Source: Caballeronia sp. INDeC2 (GTDB taxonomy: Bacteria > Pseudomonadota > Gammaproteobacteria > Burkholderiales > Burkholderiaceae). From it: a DNA stretch of 64,000 bases. Of this stretch, positions 37,262-46,172 are shown in pieces. The stretch is from positions 1 to 64,000 of the forward strand of contig NZ_JALQDG010000041.1 in assembly GCF_023631325.1 (NCBI RefSeq), given 5' to 3'. Each line of letters starts with the position of its first letter. The first letter of the stretch is position 1. The notes beneath the pieces are model-generated. The model saw only the letters and a list, made by a program, of their open reading frames with translations. It made no database searches and was not told where the DNA came from. A program made the position numbers and the translations under genes.

Positions 37262-38050
37262 CTAGAACGCCGCGCGAATCACGCCGCCGTCCGCGCGCAA
37301 CGCCGCGCCGTTCGTCGCCGACGACAATTCCGAGCACACATACGCCACCATGTTCGCGATCTCCTCGGGCGTGATGAAGCGCTTGAGAATCGAGGTCGGC
37401 CGCGCTTCTTCGAAGAACTGCGTCTCGAACTCGTGAAAGCTCTTGCCGCCCGACAGTTTCTCGACGAACTCGGTGACGCCCTCGGAACTCGTCGGCCCCG
37501 GCAGCACTGAATTGACCGTGACGCCCGTGCCTTCGCAAGTTTCCGCGAGGCCGCGCGCGAGCGATATCTGCGCCGATTTCGTCATGCCGTAATGAATCAT
37601 CTCGACAGGGATCTGGATGCCGCTTTCGCTGCTGATGAACACCACGCGGCCCCAGTTCCTCTCCTTCATCTTCGGCAGATATGCGCGCGACAGCCGCACG
37701 CCCGACATCACGTTGGCATTGAAGAAGCGCAGCCATTCCTCGTCGGGGATCTCCTCGAAGGGTTTCGGATCGAAGATGCCCATGTTGTTGACGAGAATAT
37801 CGACGTGCGGAAAACGCTTCACGAGTTCGCTGACCTGCGCAGCGTCCGAAACGTCGCCGGCGAAACCTTCGGCCTGCGCGTTCGGCACGAGCTCGCGCAG
37901 CTTCCCGAGCGCCGCATCGACGGACGCCTGCGAGCGGCCGTTGACGATCACGCTCGCGCCCTCACGCGCCAGCGCCACCGCGATGGCATGACCGATGCCT
38001 TTCGTCGAACCGGATACCAGCGCGAGCCTGTTGGCGATCTTGAGATCCAT
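37262..38050 (-). CDS. SDR family oxidoreductase
   Basis: This 262-residue NAD(P)-dependent short-chain dehydrogenase has the nucleotide loop VSGSTKGIGHA (TGxxxGIG variant, about residues 12-22), NNMGI, an active-site Ser in FISSESGIQ and the YxxxK motif YGMTK. It has GAA(D/E)GG-like GAALRADGG near the end. Start 38050 is supported by GAAGGAG. It converges on the UdgX gene by 2 nt. Substrate unknown. Confidence 0.9.
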   Translation of the reverse strand: MDLKIANRLALVSGSTKGIGHAIAVALAREGASVIVNGRSQASVDAALGKLRELVPNAQAEGFAGDVSDAAQVSELVKRFPHVDILVNNMGIFDPKPFEEIPDEEWLRFFNANVMSGVRLSRAYLPKMKERNWGRVVFISSESGIQIPVEMIHYGMTKSAQISLARGLAETCEGTGVTVNSVLPGPTSSEGVTEFVEKLSGGKSFHEFETQFFEEARPTSILKRFITPEEIANMVAYVCSELSSATNGAALRADGGVIRAAF

Positions 38051-38261
38051 CTTTGCTCCTTCGAATGAGTTGGCGGGTTGCGTCGACGCGCCTGCGCGAC
38101 GCGTTCCGAGCATGTTAGCCAGAAGCGGCCCGGTTTGCAGAAGTCGTGCGCATCATCGAATAAATAAACGACACGTAGGAGCTTAATAATTAGGAAAACA
38201 AATTAAAAACTTATGCTGCAAATGACCAATCTCGTCCTCGGAGAGCCATGAACGCGCTTGT
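38051..38261. other. Intergenic stretch upstream of the decayed gene
   Basis: This lower-GC stretch (AATAATTAGGAAAACAAATT around 38183-38202) holds no reading frame I can support. It is part of a 591-bp gap (38051-38641) whose centre carries the pseudogene remnant below. Confidence 0.5.
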
Positions 38262-38386
38262 CATGGCGACGCATATCTCGATCCCGAAACGGGCTTCTAT
38301 CTGTCCGAGGATTACGCGTTCTGCCGGCCATCGACACGCGTTCCAGTCTGATCCATCAGGGCAGCATGAAATTCGTAGGCAGCTTC
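38262..38386 (+). pseudogene. Remnant of a glycosyltransferase-like gene
   Basis: In one frame 38265-38327 reads GDAYLDPETGFYLSEDYAFCR. From 38327 the reading continues in a shifted frame as AIDTRSSLIHQGSMKFVGSF (38327-38386). The two halves look like neighbouring parts of a C-terminal glycosyltransferase-type segment (SEDYAFCRRW…W.DT.S.L.H.G…FVG) with about ten codons and the frame lost between them. No start or preceding domain remains. The family assignment is tentative. Confidence 0.5.
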
Positions 38387-38641
38387 GCTCCTGGTTCGAA
38401 TCGGGGCGCTAAGAAGCGATCGAACCGCCCGGTTCTTCGACCGCTGAAGCCTTGTCCCGCGGGCATCAGAGGCCTTTGAAACTCCGCGACATAAATGCTC
38501 GATGGCCTCCGTCGCGGTCATCGTCCATAGTTGCGCCAGCGTGATCGAGAACGAAGGCAGCAGCGAGAACCGAGAGCCGTATCACGCATTCACGAATCCA
38601 TACATCGATGATTCCCGGCGCGGCCGGTACGGAGTTGCAAC
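38387..38641. other. Intergenic stretch before the DUF4410 lipoprotein gene
   Basis: No supported gene. On the minus strand 38570-38470 reads in a coding-like way (SITLAQLWTMTATEAIEHL) but lacks a start and is closed off by stops, so it may be another gene fragment. Confidence 0.4.
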
Positions 38642-39451
38642 ATGTCCCACTCGATCGAATTTTCGTCGCTGAACGCGGCCTTCAAGAAAGCGCGCGGCGC
38701 GGTGCTGGCCGGCTTCGTCGTCGGCACGGCGCTGCTCGCCGGCTGTGCGAGCAATCCGGCGCAGGCATCGGGCCAATATAGTCAGGGCGGCGGCCAGTAC
38801 GTGCAGACCGTCGCGGCAACGCCAGCCGTGCGTCCCGACAACATCTACGTCTACACCTTCGCAAGCGATGCAAGCGACGTGAAGCTCGACAATCACGGCC
38901 TGATCTCGAAGATCGGCTCCGCGATGTCCGGCGATTCACAAGCGCAGAAGCAGGCGCAGGGCGCCGTCGCGGCGCGCGAGGAAGTCGCGAACGAGATCGT
39001 CGCGAAGCTCCAGTCGATGGGCCTTCGCGCGATCCGCGCCGACGTGCCGCCGCCGCAAGACCAGAACGTGCTCGAAGTCGTTGGCAGCATCGACACGATC
39101 GACGCGGGCAACCGCCGACGCCGCATGGTGATCGGCCTCGGCGCGGGCGAAAGCAAGGTCGGCGCGACCGTGCAACTCGTCTTCAAGCCCGCCAACGGCG
39201 CGCCGCAACTGCTCGAACAGTTCGACGCGAAAGCCGACAGCGGTCACGCGCCGGGCGTCGCGGAAATGGCCGACGTCGGAGCGGCGGCGGGACATGTCGC
39301 AAGTTCGCTCGCGGTGTCGGGCGGGCTGCACGCCGTGTCGGAGACGAAGCGCGCGGGCGTGTCATCGGATGAAAAGCGTCTCGCCGACACCATCGCCAAG
39401 CAGATCGTCAAGCTCGGGCAGGAGCAGGGCTGGATGCCGGCGAAGAGCTGA
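38642..39451 (+). CDS. DUF4410 family lipoprotein
   Basis: This 269-residue protein has a lipoprotein signal with the lipobox LLAG-C near residue 37 (VGTALLAGCASNPAQ). The mature part has the DUF4410 pattern: VYTFASDASDVKL, EVANEIVAKLQSMGLRAIRAD, VVGSIDTIDAGNRRRRMVIGLGAG and a C-terminal helical stretch ending KLGQEQGW. The family is envelope-associated with unknown function. The +2 residue after the cysteine is alanine, predicting transfer to the outer membrane. Confidence 0.85.
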   Translation: MSHSIEFSSLNAAFKKARGAVLAGFVVGTALLAGCASNPAQASGQYSQGGGQYVQTVAATPAVRPDNIYVYTFASDASDVKLDNHGLISKIGSAMSGDSQAQKQAQGAVAAREEVANEIVAKLQSMGLRAIRADVPPPQDQNVLEVVGSIDTIDAGNRRRRMVIGLGAGESKVGATVQLVFKPANGAPQLLEQFDAKADSGHAPGVAEMADVGAAAGHVASSLAVSGGLHAVSETKRAGVSSDEKRLADTIAKQIVKLGQEQGWMPAKS

Positions 39452-39540
39452 TCGAAGCGCTCATAAGGCAATACATGCGCGGTCCAGAACCTGCTTTGCA
39501 CTATGATTCCGGACGAATGTTCGTTTCGCGAGGCCCACGC

Positions 39541-40821
39541 ATGCCGATGATTGCTCTGATTGCCCTGATTGTCCTGACCGTTGTCGTGACGCTCGTCGTC
39601 GTGCTGCTGATCGCGAACCTGACGAGCGGCGAAAAGAAGATCGAGCACAAGATCGAACGGCTATACGCAAGCGACGACCCGCAATTCGTCCGCTCGATGG
39701 GTCTGCTGCTCGGGCCGCCCGTCATCGGCGGCAATCGCTTCGACATGCTCGTGAACGGGGACGCGATCTTTCCGTCTATGCTCGAAGGCATCCGCGGGGC
39801 GCGAGAAACGATCACCTTCGAAACCTTCATCTACTGGTCGGGCGCGATCGGCGAGGAGATCGCCCGCGCGCTGTCGGACAAGGCGCGCGAGGGCATTGCG
39901 GTGCATGTGCTGCTCGACTGGGTCGGCTCGTCGAAAATGGACAAGCACTACCTGAAGATGCTGCGCGACGCGGGCGCGGAGGTCATCCAGTATCACAAGC
40001 CGCACTGGACCGGGCTCGGGCGCATGAACGACCGGACGCACCGCAAGCTGCTGGTGATCGACGGGCGCATCGGCTTCACGGGCGGCGTGGGCATCGCCGA
40101 GGAATGGACCGGGCACGCGCAGGACGAAAAGCACTGGCGCGACACGCATTTTCGTGTCGAGGGCCCCGCGGTCGGGCAGATGCAGGCGGTGTTCATGGAC
40201 AACTGGATCAAGGCGACAGGCAACGTGCTGCACGGCCCGACCTATTTCCCGCATATCGAGCCCGTGGGCGAAGGCTGCGCCCATATGTTCAGCAGCTCAC
40301 CCTCGGGCGGCAGCGACGACATGCAGTTGATGTACCTCATGGCGATCACCGCCGCGACGCGCTCCATCCATTTGTCGAGCGCGTACTTCGTGCCGGACAA
40401 GCTGACCATCAACGCGATCGTCGAGGCGGCGAAGCGCGGCGTGCGGGTGCGCATCATCACGCCGGGCAAGCGCATCGACACGCATACGGTGCGCGAGGCG
40501 TCGCGTGCGTGCTGGGGCGACCTGCTAGCGGCGGGCGTCGAGATGTACGAATATCAGCCGACGATGTTCCACTGCAAGCTCATCGTCGTCGACGAATATC
40601 TCGTGTCGGTCGGCTCGACCAACTTCGACAGCCGCTCGTTCAAGCTCAACGACGAAGCCAACCTGAATATCTACGATCGCGATTTCGCGCGCCAACAGAC
40701 GGCCGTTTTCGACGACGACGTCGCTCACGCGAAACGCATTACGCTCGATGACTGGCGCCGCCGTCCGCTCGCCGAAAAGCTCCTGGATCGCGTGGTCGCG
40801 CTGCTCGATTCGCAGCTTTGA
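39541..40821 (+). CDS. cls: Cardiolipin synthase (phospholipase D family)
   Basis: This protein of about 426 residues makes cardiolipin from phosphatidylglycerol. It has one N-terminal membrane segment (MIALIALIVLTVVVTLVVVLLIA) and two HxKxxxxD active-site motifs: HRKLLVIDGRIGFTGG and HCKLIVVDEYLVSVGSTNFD. The order and spacing fit ClsA/ClsB-type bacterial enzymes. Start options are 39475, 39517 and 39541; the last gives the hydrophobic helix at the very N-terminus with a weak GAGG site. It follows the lipoprotein gene by about 90 bp. Confidence 0.88.
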   Translation: MPMIALIALIVLTVVVTLVVVLLIANLTSGEKKIEHKIERLYASDDPQFVRSMGLLLGPPVIGGNRFDMLVNGDAIFPSMLEGIRGARETITFETFIYWSGAIGEEIARALSDKAREGIAVHVLLDWVGSSKMDKHYLKMLRDAGAEVIQYHKPHWTGLGRMNDRTHRKLLVIDGRIGFTGGVGIAEEWTGHAQDEKHWRDTHFRVEGPAVGQMQAVFMDNWIKATGNVLHGPTYFPHIEPVGEGCAHMFSSSPSGGSDDMQLMYLMAITAATRSIHLSSAYFVPDKLTINAIVEAAKRGVRVRIITPGKRIDTHTVREASRACWGDLLAAGVEMYEYQPTMFHCKLIVVDEYLVSVGSTNFDSRSFKLNDEANLNIYDRDFARQQTAVFDDDVAHAKRITLDDWRRRPLAEKLLDRVVALLDSQL

Positions 40822-40926
40822 CGTTTGCGTGAAGCGCACCGCGAATATTTGCTATCCGGGTCTCAAGATCGCCGCACGTAAGCCGATAAGACGCTCACGC
40901 AATCGAGTCTTCGGCCATCGGCAACT

Positions 40927-42996
40927 ATGCACGGCACCTACAACTTCTGGCTGGTCGCGGCGTCGCTCGTCGTGGCGACGCTCGCTTCCTATACCGCGCT
41001 CGACATCTCGGGCCGCATCGCCTCGCTTGCGCAATCGCGCGTGCGGCACATCTGGCTTGCGGGCGGGGCGGCGTCGATGGGCATCGGCATCTGGTCGATG
41101 CATTTCATCGGCGTGCTCGCCTTCGAATTGCCGATTCCGCTCGGCTACGACTTCTGGATCACCGCCGGGTCGCTCGGCATCGCGGTGCTCGTGTCGTTCT
41201 TCGCGCTCTTCGTCATCACGAGCAAACGGCTGACGGCGAGACGCCTCATCGCGAGCAGCCTGCTGATGGGCGCGGGCATCGCGTCGATGCACTACACCGG
41301 CGATGCCGCGATGCGCATGCAGCCGGCCATCGTCTACGATCCGCGCCTTTTCGCGGCGTCGATCGCGATCGCGGTGATCGCGTCGGGCGCGGCGCTGTGG
41401 ATCGCGCACACGCTCTCGGATGCGAATCAGACGAACGTGCTCGCCAAGCGCGCGGGGTCGGCGCTGGTGATGGGCATCGCGATCACCGGCATGCACTACA
41501 CGGGCAACGCGGCCGCCGAATTCCTGCCGGGCTCGATCTGCGGCGCGGCCAACGACGTCGATGCGAACTGGCTCGCAACGACCATCGTGCTCTTCACGCT
41601 GGCGATTCTGATCATCACGCTCGTGCTGTCGCGTTTCGATGCGCGCACGGCGCTGCTCGCCGGCTCGGTGTCGCGCCTGAATGGCCAGATCGTGCTCATG
41701 GCGACCTTCGATACGCTCACGGACCTTCCGAACCGCCGCACGATGAACGAGCGCATCGATCGCGCGATCAGGCACGCGAAGCACAGCGGCAGCCGCTTCG
41801 CGATTCTCTTCATGGATCTCGACGGCTTCAAGACCATCAACGATTCGCTCGGCCACACGGTCGGCGATGAAGTGCTAAAGGCGTTCGCGCGGCGCCTGCA
41901 GGACTGCGTGCGCGGCGGGGACACGGTCGCGCGGCTGGGCGGCGACGAGTTCGTCGTGATGCTGGAAAATCTGCACGCGCCGACCGACGCCGAGAAGATG
42001 GCCGAGCGCATCCTCGACGAGATGAAGAAAGGCCTGCTCGTCGGGAATCATCCGTTGCAGGTGATGCCGAGCATCGGCATTGCGCTCTTTCCGCAGGACG
42101 GCGATAGCGTCGAGTCGCTGCTCAAACACGCCGACGTAGCGATGTACGAGGCGAAGCGCGGCGGGCGCAGCACGTATCGCTTTTTCGAGGCGAGCATGAA
42201 CGAGGCGGCGGTGCGGACCTTGCAGATACAGCAGGCGCTGCACGAGGCGTTGAGCGGCGGACATTTCTACTTGCTGTTCCAGCCGAAATTCCGCGGCAAG
42301 AGCGGCGAGTTGGCGGGCGCGGAGGCGCTGATCCGGCTGGATCATCCGGAGATCGGCACGCTGACGCCGCTCGAATTCATTCCGATCGCGGAGCGTTCCG
42401 GACAGATCGTGGAGATCGGCTACTGGGTCGTGCGCGAGACGTGCCGGCAGCTTGCGCGCTGGTGTGCGCAAGGGCGTCCGCCGGTGAAGGTGGCGATCAA
42501 CCTGTCGCCGCGGCAGTTGCACGAGGCGGATCTCGTCGGGAATATCATGAAGATCGTGCGCGAGGAAGGCGTGCAAAGCGAGCAGCTCATGTTCGAGATC
42601 ACCGAGACGGTGGCGATGCAGGACGCGCCGCGCACCATCGAGATGATTCGTGCGTTTCAGGAGAATGGTTTCGAGATCGCCATCGACGATTTCGGCACGG
42701 GGTATTCGAGCCTCGCCTATCTGCAGCGTTTTCGCGCGAAGCAGTTGAAGATCGATCGCTTCTTCACGAACGGACTCGACGAGAACGGGCAGGAAGGGCG
42801 CGCGATCGTATCGGCGATCATCGCGCTCGCGCATTCGCTCGATATGGACGTGGTGGCGGAAGGGGTCGAGACGGGATCGCAACTCGACCGGCTGCAGGAC
42901 ATGATGTGCGACGAAATGCAGGGCTTCTTGCTGGCGATGCCGCTATCCGCCGATGCGTTCGGCGTGATGCTGGAGCGGGGGGAGGTGAGCGCGTAG
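40927..42996 (+). CDS. MHYT-GGDEF-EAL c-di-GMP signalling protein
   Basis: This 689-residue inner-membrane protein has an MHYT sensor (about residues 1-240) with seven hydrophobic segments and the repeats MHFIG, MHYTG and MHYTG, thought to bind copper and sense CO, O2 or NO. A GGDEF domain (about 265-425) has an intact RLGGDEFVVML active site. An EAL domain (about 440-685) has AEALIRL, AINLSPRQL, FEITETV, IDDFGTGYSS, LKIDRFF and AEGVETGSQ. Both catalytic centres look intact, so it could make and degrade c-di-GMP. Stands alone. Confidence 0.93.
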   Translation: MHGTYNFWLVAASLVVATLASYTALDISGRIASLAQSRVRHIWLAGGAASMGIGIWSMHFIGVLAFELPIPLGYDFWITAGSLGIAVLVSFFALFVITSKRLTARRLIASSLLMGAGIASMHYTGDAAMRMQPAIVYDPRLFAASIAIAVIASGAALWIAHTLSDANQTNVLAKRAGSALVMGIAITGMHYTGNAAAEFLPGSICGAANDVDANWLATTIVLFTLAILIITLVLSRFDARTALLAGSVSRLNGQIVLMATFDTLTDLPNRRTMNERIDRAIRHAKHSGSRFAILFMDLDGFKTINDSLGHTVGDEVLKAFARRLQDCVRGGDTVARLGGDEFVVMLENLHAPTDAEKMAERILDEMKKGLLVGNHPLQVMPSIGIALFPQDGDSVESLLKHADVAMYEAKRGGRSTYRFFEASMNEAAVRTLQIQQALHEALSGGHFYLLFQPKFRGKSGELAGAEALIRLDHPEIGTLTPLEFIPIAERSGQIVEIGYWVVRETCRQLARWCAQGRPPVKVAINLSPRQLHEADLVGNIMKIVREEGVQSEQLMFEITETVAMQDAPRTIEMIRAFQENGFEIAIDDFGTGYSSLAYLQRFRAKQLKIDRFFTNGLDENGQEGRAIVSAIIALAHSLDMDVVAEGVETGSQLDRLQDMMCDEMQGFLLAMPLSADAFGVMLERGEVSA

Positions 42997-43096
42997 GCGG
43001 GCGTGGTCTGGTTCGAGATGTTCTCGGATCCTGACTTGCAATATTACTTAGTCATCCTTTCATCTGTGTGAAAATCATTGCGCCGCACTGAACCCA

Positions 43097-43486
43097 GTGA
43101 TCGCGTTGCTGCAAGGTCTTTCCGCCCTGGTCGAAGATGAGGCGTCGAACAATCCTGCATTTGCGGCAAAACTCGACGCGTTGATTCGCCCGCCGGAAAA
43201 GCCTTCTGGTGCGCGTCCGAAAACGTCGGCCAAGCTCAAGGCCATCGACGTCCCCGACGTCCACGCCGAACTCGCAGCGCGTGGCGACGAAGACTTCCGC
43301 GCGTGGCTGAGCGCGCAGCCCGCCGATGTCCTCAAGGCCATCATCCGCCGGCAGGATCTCGATCCCTCGCGTCGTTCCTCGAAATGGAAAGACGAGAAGA
43401 AGCTGGCAAACTTCATCGCGGACGGGTTGCGCAGCCGCCTGTCACGAGGCTCGGCGTTCATCGGCCGGACGTATGACCAAAGCTGA
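43097..43486 (+). CDS. Conserved hypothetical protein
   Basis: This 129-residue basic protein starts at a GTG (43097); no ATG lies between it and the upstream in-frame stop. It begins IALLQGLSALVEDE and has a lysine/proline linker, then a conserved-looking C-terminal half WLSAQPADVLKAIIRRQDLDPSRRSSKWKDEKKLANFIADGLRSR. No signal or membrane segment. Function unknown. It ends 5 nt from the convergent efflux-pump gene. Confidence 0.65.
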   Translation: MIALLQGLSALVEDEASNNPAFAAKLDALIRPPEKPSGARPKTSAKLKAIDVPDVHAELAARGDEDFRAWLSAQPADVLKAIIRRQDLDPSRRSSKWKDEKKLANFIADGLRSRLSRGSAFIGRTYDQS

Positions 43487-43491
43487 CGCCC

Positions 43492-45033
43492 TCAATCCAT
43501 CGCCGCATGCGCCACCGATTCGTCACCGGGAGCGCTGCGCGCGGGCCGGATCAGCAACAACAACGGCACCACCAGCAACGTCGCGACGAACATCAGCTTG
43601 AAATCGTTGAGATACGCGATCATCGACGCCTGCTGTGTGATGGTCTGATCGAGCATAGCCATGTCCTGCATGGAGCCGCCGGACAGCATCGATTGCATTG
43701 CGGGATTGAACGGCGTCACCTGCGCGGCGAGGTCCGCGTGGGCGATCTGCGTATTGCGCGTCATCAGCGTCTGCACGATCGAAATGCCGATACTGCTGCC
43801 AATATTGCGCATGAGACTGTAGGTGGCGGTGCCGTCGGCGCGCAGTTCGGGCGTGAGCGTCGAGAACGTCAGCGCCGACAGCGGCACGAACACGAGCCCC
43901 AGCCCGAAGCCCTGAATCACGCCGGGCCACACGATATCCGACGCCGACAGCACGATCGTGTAATGCATCATCTGCCAGAGCGCCAGCGCCGAAATCAGGA
44001 AGCCCGACAGCAACAGCAGACGCGCATCGATGTGCTTCAGGAGCCGCCCCGCGACGAGCATCGCGATCATCGTGCCCGCGCCGCTCGGCGCCGTGACGAG
44101 CCCGGTTGTCGCGACGGGATAGTTCATCAGGTTCTGCAGCATCGGCGGCAATAGCGCGCGCGTCGCGTACATGACCGCGCCGATCACGAAGATGAAGCAC
44201 GTGCCGGTGGCGAAGTTGCGATCCTTCAGCAACTGGTATTTGAAGAACGAGCGCGCACCGGCCGTCGCCGTATGCGCGATGAAAAAAATGAAACTGAGTG
44301 CCGCGAGCAGCGCTTCGATGCGGATTTCCATCGATCCGAACCAGTCGAGTTGTTCGCCGCGATCGAGCATCGCCTGGAACGCGCCGATCGCGAGGCCGAG
44401 CGTCGCGAAGCCGAATGCGTCGAACTTCACCGCGCGCCGCGCGACCTGCGCGGGCAGGAAGGTCACCACACCGAAGAGCGCGAACGCGCCGATCGGCACG
44501 TTGATGAAAAACACCCAGCGCCAGTTGTAACTGTCGGTGAGCCAGCCGCCGAGCGTCGGACCGAGAATCGGCCCGACCATCACGCCCATGCCCCAGACGG
44601 CCATCGCCTGGCCCTGCTTCTCGCGCGGATTGATGTCGAGCAGGATCGACTGCGACAGCGGCACGAGCGACGCCCCGAAAACGCCCTGCAACAGCCGCGA
44701 CGCGACGATCTGCGCCAGCGTCTCCGACAGCCCGCATAACGCCGACGCCACCGTGAACCCCGCGATCGAGATGCACAGGAGCTTCTTCACGCTCAACTGG
44801 TCGGAGAGCCAGCCGGTGAGCGGCGTCGCGATCGCCGCCGCGACGATGTAGGACGTCAGCACCCACGTAATTTCGTCCTGCGACGCCGACAGGCTGCCCT
44901 GCATATGCGGCAGCGCGACGTTCGCGATCGTGCTGTCGAGCGTCTGGATCAGCGTCGCGAGCATGATCGAGACCGTCAGCATGCCGCGATTCAGGGGCGC
45001 CGCGGCGCTTTCCGTGGAGACTTCGGAGGACAT
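43492..45033 (-). CDS. DHA2 family multidrug efflux MFS transporter (EmrB-like)
   Basis: This 513-residue inner-membrane protein has fourteen predicted helices. Motifs include TLDSTIANVALPHMQGSLSAS, ITWVLTSYIVAAAIATPLTGWLSD, the MFS motif C GMGVMVGPILGPTLGGWLTD and NWRWVFFINVPIG. It exports hydrophobic drugs in exchange for protons, normally with an EmrA-type adaptor and outer-membrane channel, neither of which is encoded next to it. It diverges from a marR gene whose probable operator lies 41 bp upstream of this start. Confidence 0.92.
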   Translation of the reverse strand: MSSEVSTESAAAPLNRGMLTVSIMLATLIQTLDSTIANVALPHMQGSLSASQDEITWVLTSYIVAAAIATPLTGWLSDQLSVKKLLCISIAGFTVASALCGLSETLAQIVASRLLQGVFGASLVPLSQSILLDINPREKQGQAMAVWGMGVMVGPILGPTLGGWLTDSYNWRWVFFINVPIGAFALFGVVTFLPAQVARRAVKFDAFGFATLGLAIGAFQAMLDRGEQLDWFGSMEIRIEALLAALSFIFFIAHTATAGARSFFKYQLLKDRNFATGTCFIFVIGAVMYATRALLPPMLQNLMNYPVATTGLVTAPSGAGTMIAMLVAGRLLKHIDARLLLLSGFLISALALWQMMHYTIVLSASDIVWPGVIQGFGLGLVFVPLSALTFSTLTPELRADGTATYSLMRNIGSSIGISIVQTLMTRNTQIAHADLAAQVTPFNPAMQSMLSGGSMQDMAMLDQTITQQASMIAYLNDFKLMFVATLLVVPLLLLIRPARSAPGDESVAHAAMD

Positions 45034-45074
45034 GGACGGGCCGCGAAACGGCAGGTTTTGTAAGTAGGGTGATG

Positions 45075-45088
45075 ATAAGCAGGCTTAT
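45075..45088. promoter_or_regulatory. Putative MarR operator
   Basis: ATAAGC-AG-GCTTAT is a perfect 6-2-6 palindrome in the 144-bp region between the efflux pump and marR genes. It lies 42 bp before the pump start and 90 bp before marR. This size and symmetry fit MarR-family operators. Confidence 0.55.
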
Positions 45089-45177
45089 TATACGGCGTAC
45101 ACGGTGCGGCGCAATTCGGTCTAATACCGGGTGCGCGCCGACTGCACGCGCCGAAGGCTCTTCCCTATAATCGCGCG

Positions 45178-45621
45178 ATGGAAACCCAACTCGACAAGCG
45201 CTTCGGCTTCCTGGTCGCGGACGTGGACCGCCTGTGCGGCAATCGTTTCGACGTATTGGCCAAGTCATCGCTCAATCTCACGCGCGCGCAATGTCGCGTG
45301 CTCGCCTATCTGTCGCATTACGGGGAAGTAAATCAGGCGCGGCTCGCCGGGCTCCTCGAAGTCGCGCCGATATCCGCCGGACGCCTGCTCGACCGCATGG
45401 AGGAGGGCGGCTGGATCGAGCGGCGCCTGAATCCCGACGACCGCCGCGAGCGCCAGGTCCGCATGACCGCGAAGGCGGAAAAGGCGCTTGACAAGGCGCG
45501 GCGCGTCGGCGACGAGATCGCGTCGGAGGCGCTCGCGGGCTTCAGCCGGCAGGAAAGCGAGCAGTTGATCGCGCTGCTGCAACGCGTGCGCGGGAATCTG
45601 AGCCGCATCGTCGACCGGTGA
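45178..45621 (+). CDS. MarR family transcriptional regulator
   Basis: This 147-residue winged-helix regulator has LTRAQCRVLAYLSHYGEVNQARLAGLLEV, the recognition helix APISAGRLLDRMEEGGWIERR and the wing NPDDRRERQVRMTAKAEKAL. C-terminal helices form the dimer. It is back to back with the DHA2 pump and is most likely its ligand-released repressor, acting at the palindrome at 45075-45088. Confidence 0.92.
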   Translation: METQLDKRFGFLVADVDRLCGNRFDVLAKSSLNLTRAQCRVLAYLSHYGEVNQARLAGLLEVAPISAGRLLDRMEEGGWIERRLNPDDRRERQVRMTAKAEKALDKARRVGDEIASEALAGFSRQESEQLIALLQRVRGNLSRIVDR

Positions 45622-45673
45622 TCGATCGCGATACCTTCGCTGCCGGATTGCCTGCGCCGTGCTAACGTGCCGC

Positions 45674-45709
45674 GCGTGGATCACGAATTGCTTGCGCGAT
45701 CCACGCAAG
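45674..45709 (+). promoter_or_regulatory. Two mutually exclusive hairpins upstream of the DUF4148 gene
   Basis: GCGTGGATC (45674-45682) pairs perfectly with GATCCACGC (45698-45706). CTTGCG (45691-45696) pairs with CGCAAG (45704-45709) and uses part of the same bases, so only one stem can form. No T-tract follows. The pair lies 44 nt before the DUF4148 start. Confidence 0.45.
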
Positions 45710-45752
45710 CGCCGTTGTCAACCGTCGCCATCCATTTCGGAGAAGATCGATC

Positions 45753-46040
45753 ATGAAGAAACGCACCGCACCGTTGGCCGTCCTCGCCCTGTCCGTCGCC
45801 GCTTTTGTCGCGATGCCCGTCGCGCAAGCGCAGGACACGGCCGCATCCACGCCGAAGCAGATCAAGAAAGCCCAGCGCAAGGAGGCACGCGCGAAGAAGA
45901 ACGCCGAACTGAAGCAACTGGAGCAGAACGGCTACAACCCGGCGGGCGAACAGACGAACTATCCGCAGAATCTGCAGAACGCGCAGGCGAAAATCAATGC
46001 GCAGAAGGCCGGGAAGCCGGCCCCGGCATCGGCTCCTTGA
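45753..46040 (+). CDS. DUF4148 family small exported protein
   Basis: This 95-residue protein has a signal peptide (MKKRTAPLAVLALSVAAFVAMPVAQA, cleavage about residue 26). The mature part is a Lys/Ala/Arg-rich helical segment (KQIKKAQRKEARAKKNAELKQLEQNGYNP) followed by an Asn/Gln/Pro tail. This fits DUF4148 proteins that are abundant in Burkholderiaceae, and whose function is unknown. GGAGAAG lies 7-13 nt before the ATG. A small GC hairpin (46063-46080) follows the stop. Confidence 0.8.
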   Translation: MKKRTAPLAVLALSVAAFVAMPVAQAQDTAASTPKQIKKAQRKEARAKKNAELKQLEQNGYNPAGEQTNYPQNLQNAQAKINAQKAGKPAPASAP

Positions 46041-46172
46041 GCGGTCGGTCGTAGCGTGAAGGCGCGGGACGCATCCCGCGTCATCAGTCGAGCTGATACG
46101 ACAACGTCGCGTTGATCCGCGGACTTCGCGACGAAGAGCCGGAAACACGGCCGATGCAGCGGGGCAAAGAGC

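Noticed and set aside
38312-38521. Minus-strand 69-residue frame (MTATEAIEHL…)
   Set aside because: It reads partly like coding sequence but has no start context and overlaps the pseudogene remnant. It is reported only as a possible fragment.
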